Source: Prevotella sp. UBA746 (GTDB taxonomy: Bacteria; Bacteroidota; Bacteroidia; Bacteroidales; Bacteroidaceae). From it: a stretch of 8,755 nt of DNA. Below the pieces are notes generated by a model that saw only the letters and a list, made by a program, of their open reading frames with translations, searched no databases and had not been told where the DNA came from. The DNA lies in the NCBI GenBank assembly GCA_002298545.1, contig DBKQ01000064.1, forward strand, positions 1 through 8,755. The letters are read 5' to 3'. Shown piece by piece: positions 1 through 5,866 of this stretch (position 1 is its first letter; the number at the start of each line of letters is the position of its first letter). The position numbers were made by a program, and so were the translations under genes.

Positions 1-94
1 CAAATTTATTTGAATGTTTTGCTGAGATGCCGCCTATCTTATGCAAAGATAGTGCAAATCGAAGGCAATACAAAACATGCTGCATGTTTTATTG
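1..94. repeat. Palindrome-rich intergenic repeat at the left edge
   Basis: The stretch contains three dyads seen directly: CAAAT/ATTTG at 1-12, CTATCTT/AAGATAG at 34-40 and 46-52 (loop ATGCA), and AAAACATGC/GCATGTTTT at 72-80 and 82-90 around a single central T. The last is bordered by CAAT (66-69) and ATTG (91-94). A leftward promoter is embedded in it. From memory, similar promoter-bearing palindromic intergenic sequences recur in Prevotella genomes, so this is probably one copy of a dispersed repeat, but no second copy lies in this window to prove it. No gene is visible here. Confidence 0.45.
44..74 (-). promoter_or_regulatory. Bacteroidetes-type promoter reading leftward out of the window
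   Basis: Read on the minus strand, TTTG (74-71) is followed after exactly 19 bases by TATCTTTG (51-44). This matches the Bacteroidetes primary sigma-factor consensus, a -33 TTTG and a -7 TAnnTTTG at normal spacing. Transcription would start near position 38 and run off the left edge, so a minus-strand gene is expected just outside the window. The -7 box lies within the 34-52 dyad, which would form a hairpin at the start of the transcript or overlap an operator. Confidence 0.55.
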
Positions 95-162
95 CAGAAC
101 ATGCGCTTTTGAAAATGCAAATACGAAATTGCGCTTCTATATTATAGCACTTCTATACACAC

Positions 163-204
163 AAAAGCTGCCCACAATGTTCTTTACGAAACACTGTGGG
201 CAGC
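163..204 (-). terminator. Rho-independent terminator of the large secreted-protein gene
   Basis: A perfect 10-bp inverted repeat, GCTGCCCACA (167-176) and TGTGGGCAGC (195-204), encloses an 18-base loop. On the minus strand the stem is followed by TTTT (166-163). It lies 35 bases after the stop codon of the gene at 239-4258, where its terminator is expected. The T run is short and the loop is long. A T-rich run also follows the stem on the plus strand, so it may work in both directions. Confidence 0.7.
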
Positions 205-238
205 CTTCTTTTATTAGTTCAGATTATAATTCTTCCTA

Positions 239-3200
239 TTATTTCACGACCTGTTTCATCGTCTTTCCACCTACCTTTACGATATACATGCCTGGGGCAA
301 GAGAAATTTTCTTGCCGTTGGCGATACCACCGGAAACAAGGGCACCAGACGGGGTATAGATATCGTATTGAGAACCATTGCTGATGGCAAGACCGCCATT
401 CAACGGAAGTACTGTACCGGCAGCAGTACTGAGAGACTGTATTGAAGATGTCTCGTCGTTATTCACCTCAATGTCGTCGATGAAGATAGGCTGCGACTTG
501 TTTGCCTTGGCACGGAGCACTACTCTATATTGCTTGCTCTGGGCAGCAGAGAGGTTGATTTTGTGCTGCTGCCATCCGTTCTCGCCGTAAATGGTGATAG
601 GGTCGCCGACAGACTCATAGTCGTCGCTGTCGTATTGCAGTTCTACCTGTATAGTGCTGTTGGCAGCATCGGCAGTGTTGTAGTGGTATACATAGAACGA
701 GAGCACAGGATTATTGTTGTCGCCGGTAGCGATACGCGGTGTGAGCAGACGTGCCTCATATCCGTCGAGACTCTTCTGATAGAACATCGCCATACCACCG
801 TCACTGTCTACAGAGTTCACGCTCATCGGCTTGCCGGAATTGGTGTCGGCAATCATATACCAGCTGCTAACATACTGCTGTGTTACATTTAGGATACCCC
901 AAGGCTCAGTCATGGCATATCCGTCGGCAAACGATTCTTTGAATGGCAACTGATAGTCTGGTCCGTAAATGATATCGGTAGCCTGAACGTCGCTGTATCC
1001 ATTTTCGGTCTGCGCCATAATCATGAACGAGATGAGTATCTGGTGAGCACTTGCATAATAGTCGAACATATCCTTCGGCACTCTTAGTTCGTTGCCCGAT
1101 ACCTCGCCGTTGAGCAGCGACGGGTTCTCCATCAGTCCGTACTGATAGTATACGGCGTATGTCAGTTTGTCGAAGTCGATATAATTGCCGTCGGTAGAAG
1201 TAGTAGGAGCTATCCATGAGAGCAGGAAGTCGTTTTCCTCTTCAGTAACGGTGAAGTTTGTAGGAGTAGCTGGAATGCCCTGTCCTACGAACGCCTTTGC
1301 CATGGCGGCAGCACTCGATCCGTCTTTTGTCACAGCTATTACACTGTAAGTGTGGTTACCGGCAGCTACGTCATTATCGTCAAACGAGCAAGTCTCGCCG
1401 GCTGCGACATTGGCAAATGTCTTTATGGCAGCCTTAGCTCCGTCGCGATATACCTTTATATGACTTACTGTTGTCAGGGCATTGCCCTGGATGTCGGCAA
1501 CAGGAGCCTTGAACGATACCGTAACCTTGTGCTCTCCGCGTTCTGCCGAAACAGCCTTCAGATCGCTCACCTTTGCCGGGGCATTAGCGAAGCCACTGCC
1601 AAGAACCTGGATATCATAGAGAGTAACCTTGCGCTTTGCTGCACTGCGGCAGTAGAATGCGAAGTATGCCGTACCGTCTTCGGTTGCCGTATACTCGAAT
1701 GTCTTTTGTGAAATTTCATTCGTATAGTCTGGAATATTCTCAAACGAACCTATCTTCACCTTTCCGTCAGTAACGTTGGTTGTGCTCTTCAGTAGAACGA
1801 GGTCGATATTGTTGCCGTAGTCTTGATTGAAGGCACTTGCCACGTTGAACGTCACGGAATATGTCACGCCCTTGCGTATATCCATCGGCGGAAGAACGAG
1901 ATAGTCGTCGGCAGCGGCAGAACACTGACTGCCGTCGTAGATGGCAGCATAGTTGCCGTTAGTAGCTTTTGCGATCTGCCATGTGGCATCGTTGTTGGTG
2001 TTCACGATAGTATAGGTGCCGTGTGTGGCAGCATCGCTGAAGTCGTCGTAGTATGGCACTTCGGCATAGTCGCCGAATGTTACATGGTTGGAGAGTCCCT
2101 CCTCGCCCACTACATCGCCGCAAACAGCCTTTACGCCGAAATAGTAGTCGGCGAAAGAAGTTCCGGTGATTGTTCCGGAGAATGAAGTTGCTGCTGTCTC
2201 GCCTGCTGCTGTGGCAAGAGGATATTGCGTTACGACATACTTGATGTTTGCGGCATCAACGGCACCTCCGTTCACGCCCTCTGCCGGAGCTTCCCATGAA
2301 AGGGAGTATTTGCCGTCGGCTGAGATGGCGAGAGTGATATTTGCCGGAGCCTTTGGCTTGTCGAAGCCGGCGAATGTAGAAATGGTCTTTGCCGGTCCGT
2401 CGCCATTATCGTTGGCAGCCACAACCTTTACCTTATGTTTTCCAGTCTCGGCAAAGGTATAATCAGCAGAAGCCTTGTCGCCGGCAGCAACATTTTCTAC
2501 TGTCTTAAACGGCTCTGTCTGCTCGTCGGCATAGAATTTCAGAGTTACCTTGCCCGTAAGTGTCGTCTGCTTGTCGAAGGCGAGTGTAGGTGCGGTAGCG
2601 GTTGCCGTTACGGTTAGAGAACCTGCTGTGGCGTATGTTGCCGTGAGGTCCTGACAAACGTCTGGTGCTTGCTTGTCGCCGCTTACAGCACTGCCTGCTC
2701 CGAACAGTCCGAAGTATTTTGCTCCCTCCGGCATGTCGCCAACGGCAGTCGCCTTGCCGGTGGTAAGGTCTACGGTATATAGCTTAGACTGTTTTGTGGT
2801 AGTCGAAATCCAGTACATCGTATTCGTCTGGGCATCGATGTAAGTAGGCTGCATATCACCGAAAGCCTGTCCTGTGGACCCTATTGTCGTAAATGTTCCT
2901 CCCTGAATGTCGAGCTTATTCAGCTGACAGTCGTAATCGAAGGCATAGAAGTCGCCGTTTCTGTCTATTGCGAGCGAAGCGAAGAATCCGTTGTTGATTC
3001 CTGCCACGAGAGTCATGGCTCCCGTTTCCTTGTTGATAGTATAGAAGTTTGTCGGCATTCCATTGCGGTAGCCGTAGAGCTGTCCTGTTGCCGGGTCGTA
3101 TGCCATACGGTTAGGGTAGTTGGTATACTGCGGAGAGAGAGCAACTTCTTTTGTCATAGTCCACGAAGAACCATTCTTTGCATAAACGGTAAATTTAAGG

Positions 3201-4258
3201 GAAGTGAGTTCTCCGTTTGAGTTTGTCTTCGGGGTATATACGTATGCGTTTGTTCCGTCGAAGGCTGATACCGATCCGCTACGGAAATACTGCACTCCAG
3301 TCTGTCCGTCTTCAAATTCGGTCTGTGTCGTTGCAGGAGCTGCAGGGTCGAACGAAACGATTCCCTGTGTCGGTTCATACTGCATGCCGTATAATTTGAA
3401 AGTAGCCGCTTCGTCGCCACCGCCCTGTGGTGTAGAAGCTACGGGAGCGAGTCCCCTTACGTTTGTTCCGCTCGGATATGCTCCGACTTTTGTTGCAACG
3501 CCCGTTGTCTTGTCTATCTCATATAGCGTGTAGCTACCGTATTTCGAGAGATTCTGGTATATCCTGTTTGTTGTAGGGTCAACGATACCGACGAGGGCAT
3601 CGTCGCTTGATATGCCGGTACTGCCCACGAGTTTGTATTCACCAGATGCGAGGTCTACGGTGTAGAAATTACCGTCCCAGTCGGTGGCATACGACTCTCC
3701 ATAGGCATCGGTTACAATCATATTGAAGTATGTGCCGAAGGTCTTTGCGAGTGTCATGGCGCCCGTGGTTTGGTCTATGGTATACTCCTCGCAACCACTC
3801 ATTCCATTACGGAAGCCGTAGAGAGTCTTTGTCTGCGGATCGTAGCTCATGAAATGAGGATAGTTGTTGTAGCTCGGCGTTAGTTCTACGTTGGTATCGT
3901 AGGACCAGTTCTCGCCGTCGAACTTGTAGGTTACGAAACGGAGTTTCCACAGCTCCGAATTGTTGTTGATACGTGGCTGATAGAAGAAGAGTTTTCCGTC
4001 GCCGTATACGCCATACACTCTCTCGGTGATATAGCCGTAGTCGTTGTCGGAGAACACCTCGCTGAGTGTCAGCGGGTCTCCATCTGCCGTAAACTTGCTG
4101 ATTCCCACCGTTGGTGTGGCGGTTACAGCATAGAATGAAGGCGGTGTACTTGCTTCCGCCTTCATAACACGATTGACTTGAGTTGCAAGGATGTCTTTAG
4201 GGAGGAATAATCCCAATACCGACATGATAGCAAATAGTAAAGTTTTCCTCATAACCAT
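239..4258 (-). CDS. Large secreted multidomain protein with type IX secretion-like sorting tail
   Basis: 1339 residues. Residues 1-25 look like a signal peptide (MVMRKTLLFAIMSVLGLFLP, possible cleavage after ILA). Residues about 40-275 and 284-525 are two copies of the same propeller-like region; compare NYPHFMSYDPQTKTLYGFRN near 132 with NYPNRMAYDPATGQLYGYRN near 380. Next come a beta-rich module (531-632), fibronectin-III-like modules (about 633-727, 892-990 and 995-1098), and two jelly-roll modules resembling cleaved-adhesin or choice-of-anchor-J domains (734-887, 1101-1268), each opening with an aromatic/acidic PYYDDF or PFKESF motif. The last 60 residues, ending IYTPSGALVSGG...LAPGMYIVKVGGKTMKQVVK, resemble a Por/type A sorting domain. 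The protein is probably exported by the type IX system and surface-attached or released. No catalytic domain is recognisable, so binding or adhesion is an inference. ATG at 4252 is an alternative start. It appears to be a single-gene transcript with its own promoter and terminator. Confidence 0.88.
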   Translation of the reverse strand: MVMRKTLLFAIMSVLGLFLPKDILATQVNRVMKAEASTPPSFYAVTATPTVGISKFTADGDPLTLSEVFSDNDYGYITERVYGVYGDGKLFFYQPRINNNSELWKLRFVTYKFDGENWSYDTNVELTPSYNNYPHFMSYDPQTKTLYGFRNGMSGCEEYTIDQTTGAMTLAKTFGTYFNMIVTDAYGESYATDWDGNFYTVDLASGEYKLVGSTGISSDDALVGIVDPTTNRIYQNLSKYGSYTLYEIDKTTGVATKVGAYPSGTNVRGLAPVASTPQGGGDEAATFKLYGMQYEPTQGIVSFDPAAPATTQTEFEDGQTGVQYFRSGSVSAFDGTNAYVYTPKTNSNGELTSLKFTVYAKNGSSWTMTKEVALSPQYTNYPNRMAYDPATGQLYGYRNGMPTNFYTINKETGAMTLVAGINNGFFASLAIDRNGDFYAFDYDCQLNKLDIQGGTFTTIGSTGQAFGDMQPTYIDAQTNTMYWISTTTKQSKLYTVDLTTGKATAVGDMPEGAKYFGLFGAGSAVSGDKQAPDVCQDLTATYATAGSLTVTATATAPTLAFDKQTTLTGKVTLKFYADEQTEPFKTVENVAAGDKASADYTFAETGKHKVKVVAANDNGDGPAKTISTFAGFDKPKAPANITLAISADGKYSLSWEAPAEGVNGGAVDAANIKYVVTQYPLATAAGETAATSFSGTITGTSFADYYFGVKAVCGDVVGEEGLSNHVTFGDYAEVPYYDDFSDAATHGTYTIVNTNNDATWQIAKATNGNYAAIYDGSQCSAAADDYLVLPPMDIRKGVTYSVTFNVASAFNQDYGNNIDLVLLKSTTNVTDGKVKIGSFENIPDYTNEISQKTFEYTATEDGTAYFAFYCRSAAKRKVTLYDIQVLGSGFANAPAKVSDLKAVSAERGEHKVTVSFKAPVADIQGNALTTVSHIKVYRDGAKAAIKTFANVAAGETCSFDDNDVAAGNHTYSVIAVTKDGSSAAAMAKAFVGQGIPATPTNFTVTEEENDFLLSWIAPTTSTDGNYIDFDKLTYAVYYQYGLMENPSLLNGEVSGNELRVPKDMFDYYASAHQILISFMIMAQTENGYSDVQATDIIYGPDYQLPFKESFADGYAMTEPWGILNVTQQYVSSWYMIADTNSGKPMSVNSVDSDGGMAMFYQKSLDGYEARLLTPRIATGDNNNPVLSFYVYHYNTADAANSTIQVELQYDSDDYESVGDPITIYGENGWQQHKINLSAAQSKQYRVVLRAKANKSQPIFIDDIEVNNDETSSIQSLSTAAGTVLPLNGGLAISNGSQYDIYTPSGALVSGGIANGKKISLAPGMYIVKVGGKTMKQVVK

Positions 4259-4293
4259 GTTGCTTTTGTTAATTTATTAAACGTTCCCGAAGA

Positions 4294-4324
4294 CAAAAGT
4301 AACAAGTTTTAAGCAAACACACAA
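4294..4324 (-). promoter_or_regulatory. Predicted promoter of the secreted-protein gene
   Basis: On the minus strand TACTTTTG (4301-4294) fits the Bacteroidetes -7 consensus TAnnTTTG. Exactly 19 bases upstream lies TTGT (4324-4321) as a partial -33 element. Transcription would begin about 30 bases before the ATG at 4258. An AT-rich dyad, TTTATGCA (4326-4333) and TGCATAAA (4351-4358), sits directly upstream of the -33 element and could be an operator, but nothing links it to a known regulator. Confidence 0.5.
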
Positions 4325-4395
4325 CTTTATGCAAATATTTTTTTAATATATGCATAAAAAAGTTTTACACACATATTTATATATAGACAATTTGA

Positions 4396-4661
4396 CTATT
4401 CCCCACACAGCCAGTCGAGCACATACTGTTGTTTTATGCCGTCGTGGAATGATACGGGGTCGTTGTCGAGCGTGAGCAGGAATTTCGGGAAACTGTCGGG
4501 AAGGGAACGCAGCTTTCGTCTACTCCCGACAGGAGTAGTTTGTCTCTGAACATTCTGAACAGCGACGACTTGCCGCAACGGCGTATGCCCGTTACAACTT
4601 TTATTATCTTCCTGTCTTTCCATTTCTCAAGGAGCGACATGTATTTCCTTCGTTCTATCAT
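4396..4661 (-). pseudogene. Remnant of an AAA ATPase (AAA_14/DUF4143-type) gene with internal deletion
   Basis: The N-terminal piece (from ATG at 4661) reads MIERRKYMSLLEKWKDRKII and then KVVTGIRRCGKSSLF, which includes the P-loop GIRRCGKS typical of this Bacteroidales ATPase family. After about 55 codons the family similarity jumps to another frame, DSFPKFLLTLDNDPVSFHDG up to a stop at 4396-4398, which matches the usual extreme C-terminus. Family members are roughly 370-400 residues, so about 300 residues, including Walker B and the DUF4143 part, are gone. The junction lies near 4490-4505, beside inverted repeats (CTGTCGGGA 4493-4501 with TCCCGACAG 4524-4532, and CTACTCC/GGAGTAG at 4520-4526 and 4532-4538). 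The two halves are in different frames, so no fused protein can be made. Family assignment is from remembered sequence patterns. Confidence 0.7.
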
Positions 4662-4672
4662 AATTCCATAAA

Positions 4673-4692
4673 ATTTGCAGTGCGCTGCAAAT
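4673..4692. repeat. Short perfect hairpin upstream of the ATPase remnant
   Basis: ATTTGCAG (4673-4680) and CTGCAAAT (4685-4692) form an 8-bp stem with a TGCG loop, 11 bases upstream of the remnant's start codon. It could be a leftover operator or a leader structure. The rest of 4693-4857 shows no gene or clear signal. Confidence 0.4.
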
Positions 4693-4857
4693 ACGCAAAG
4701 TCTTTACCTATTTGTTACACTGTATTTTTATTACCTATTTTCCAAATCAGCGGCTTAAATAGAATCATCAGGAATATGGAGTTATAATAAATACTATCAC
4801 TTCAATGCCGGATGAACTTTAAATAGGTTGACGAGCTGCTGATAAAATAAAAAAATG

Positions 4858-4888
4858 TTTTTCGGGCGTTTTACCCTCACACCCTCAC
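4858..4888 (+). repeat. Left inverted end repeat
   Basis: This 31-bp copy contains the 19-base core TTTACCCTCACACCCTCAC (4870-4888), which is matched exactly in inverted orientation at 7230-7248. It includes two CCCTCAC heptamers 8 bases apart (4874-4880, 4882-4888). The outer TTTTTCG (4858-4864) also matches the right end. Confidence 0.8.
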
Positions 4889-4898
4889 ACAACGGTCC

Positions 4899-4923
4899 GA
4901 AACGCCCTGTTTATCGGCGTTTC
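4899..4923. repeat. Hairpin at the centre of the left end structure
   Basis: GAAACGCC (4899-4906) and GGCGTTTC (4916-4923) form a perfect 8-bp stem with a 9-base loop. The stem lies between the CCCTCAC copies on its left and the GTGAGGG copies on its right, so it sits inside a larger nested inverted repeat spanning about 4874-4967 that could form a cruciform or a long RNA hairpin. Confidence 0.65.
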
Positions 4924-4928
4924 AGATG

Positions 4929-4967
4929 GTGAGGGATAGTGTGAGGGATGGTGAGGGATGGTGAGGG
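4929..4967 (+). repeat. Four phased GTGAGGG repeats (iteron-like array)
   Basis: GTGAGGG occurs at 4929-4935, 4941-4947, 4951-4957 and 4961-4967, spaced 12, 10 and 10 bases apart, about one helical turn. It is inverted relative to the two heptamers in the left end. The array is followed by a very AT-rich tract: 5011-5050 has only 6 G or C in 40 bases. Phased repeats beside an easily melted tract are the arrangement seen at iteron origins, but the function here is an inference. Confidence 0.6.
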
Positions 4968-5095
4968 TAGCCTCTCGGCTCTCATATTAGCTGAAAGTAT
5001 GGGGATATTGTAAATATAAATGACTATAATCGTAATTAATCACTAATAATCATCAGTAACCGTAAACAACCACTCATCGTTTTTGGGGAAAGACA

Positions 5096-5140
5096 TACTT
5101 TCGCGGTATAAAAGTCGAAACGGCGACGGGTGCCGACGAC
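5096..5140 (+). promoter_or_regulatory. Possible promoter -7 element and leader stem-loop before the DUF6078-like gene
   Basis: TACTTTCG (5096-5103) resembles the Bacteroidetes -7 consensus. The nearest TTTG (5082-5085) is only 10 bases upstream instead of about 19, so the -33 element is poor. Just downstream, GTCG (5114-5117) and CGGC (5121-5124) can pair with GCCG (5132-5135) and CGAC (5137-5140) to form a leader stem-loop. The AT-rich segment before the ATG at 5176 is typical of Bacteroidetes translation starts. Confidence 0.3.
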
Positions 5141-5175
5141 AAGAATATTGTTTTAAATTTTTAATTCTAATTATC

Positions 5176-5631
5176 ATGAATGAGAAGGAAATTATGATTG
5201 AAGGGAAGGCGATAATGGCTCCAAGGCTGACAAAATACTGGCTGTTCTGTTTCAACGCCAATTGCAGGATGAAGGATAAGTGCTTCAGATACTTTGCCGC
5301 CCAGAATTTTACAGGCAACAGGAAATTAGGGAAAGCGATTTTTCCGCAGAACAACACTAACGACGAATGTATCTACTACATCGAGAAGCGTATCGAGAGG
5401 AAGGCATGGGGACTGGGCAGGCTGTATGAGAATGTGGCATACTATGATGCACGCATGATCAGAAAGGATTTATATGACATCCTCGGCAACAAAAGGGGAT
5501 ACTATCGCTATAACAGCGGCGAGAGACTGCTCTCGGCGGAGAAGCAGGAGATGGTTAGGGAGGTGTTCCGAATATACGGATACGAGGATGTGAAGTTTGA
5601 ACATTATATTGAGACTTATGCCATTAGCTGA
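5176..5631 (+). CDS. Small cysteine-containing protein, DUF6078-like, function unknown
   Basis: 151 residues from ATG at 5176. A longer TTG-started reading from 5083 would run through the likely promoter and adds residues with no family likeness, so it was not used. The N-terminal third has Cys25, Cys30 and Cys36 (CFNANCRMKDKCFRYF) and then Cys65 (NDECIYY), a spacing that could bind a metal ion. The C-terminal half is basic and aromatic (YDARMIRKDLYDILGNKRGY) and ends in a short helical-looking segment, EKQEMVREVFRIYGY. There is no signal peptide or membrane segment, so it should be cytoplasmic. It resembles Bacteroidales proteins labelled DUF6078, by memory and not by search. It precedes the VirE ATPase gene by 235 bases on the same strand inside the same inverted ends, suggesting a joint role, perhaps as a DNA-binding partner; that is an inference. 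Confidence 0.75.
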   Translation: MNEKEIMIEGKAIMAPRLTKYWLFCFNANCRMKDKCFRYFAAQNFTGNRKLGKAIFPQNNTNDECIYYIEKRIERKAWGLGRLYENVAYYDARMIRKDLYDILGNKRGYYRYNSGERLLSAEKQEMVREVFRIYGYEDVKFEHYIETYAIS

Positions 5632-5667
5632 CCTATTTGGGAACAATAATAACGACGCATGGTAGTG

Positions 5668-5702
5668 GCACTTTTGGTGCTGCATTTCTGCACCAAAGGT
5701 GC
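5668..5702 (+). promoter_or_regulatory. Strong hairpin between the two element genes, each arm itself palindromic
   Basis: GCACTTTTGGTGC (5668-5680) pairs with GCACCAAAGGTGC (5690-5702) across a 9-base loop: 13 pairs with one G-U in RNA. Each arm is also a short dyad of the form GCACC-NNN-GGTGC, so the site could equally be two operator-like boxes 22 bases apart. No T run follows, so a simple terminator is unlikely. A processing or attenuation structure, or a protein-binding site, is more plausible. The remainder of 5632-5866 holds no gene. Confidence 0.6.
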
Positions 5703-5799
5703 AAGTACCGAATACTCCCGACGTTTGGGCGTTTTCGCATTACAGCAATGATTAAGGCCGAAAAGCGTATGCAAGCATTATAGCAATCAATGGTAACTG

Positions 5800-5820
5800 C
5801 TCCGCCCCCGGCGGGGGAGG
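5800..5820. repeat. GC-rich short palindrome upstream of the VirE-type gene
   Basis: CCCCC (5805-5809) and GGGGG (5813-5817) form a tight stem around GGC. It can be extended beyond one mismatch by CC (5802-5803) and GG (5819-5820). It is very GC-rich in an otherwise AT-rich leader and lies 46 bases before the ATG at 5867. It may be an mRNA structure; no T run follows. Confidence 0.4.
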
Positions 5821-5866
5821 GGAAGATTATAAATTCGAAAATTGAATATTTTAAAATTATACTACA

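Noticed and set aside
1823..2185. Plus-strand reading frames of about 100-120 codons across the secreted-protein gene (for example 530-892, 1352-1711, 1823-2185)
   Set aside because: All are antisense to one continuous 1339-codon gene with a coherent domain order, and none shows a family motif or its own promoter.
4396..4661. Two short overlapping minus-strand genes in place of one pseudogene
   Set aside because: Each frame matches only one end of the same ATPase family, and outside the matching part the translation is unlike any protein, so a single deleted gene explains both.
4840..4857. A target-site duplication flanking the putative element
   Set aside because: The sequences directly outside the two ends (A-rich on the left, AGTTTCTTTC on the right) do not match as direct repeats.
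4870..4967. CRISPR-like array from the repeated CCCTCAC/GTGAGGG units
   Set aside because: The units are 7 bases long, spaced 8-12 bases apart and change orientation. There are no spacers of 25-40 bases and no cas genes.
5083..5175. TTG-initiated extension of the DUF6078-like protein
   Set aside because: The added 31 residues run through the promoter-like box and the leader stem-loop and end in a hydrophobic run encoded by the AT-rich leader. ATG at 5176 is the better start.
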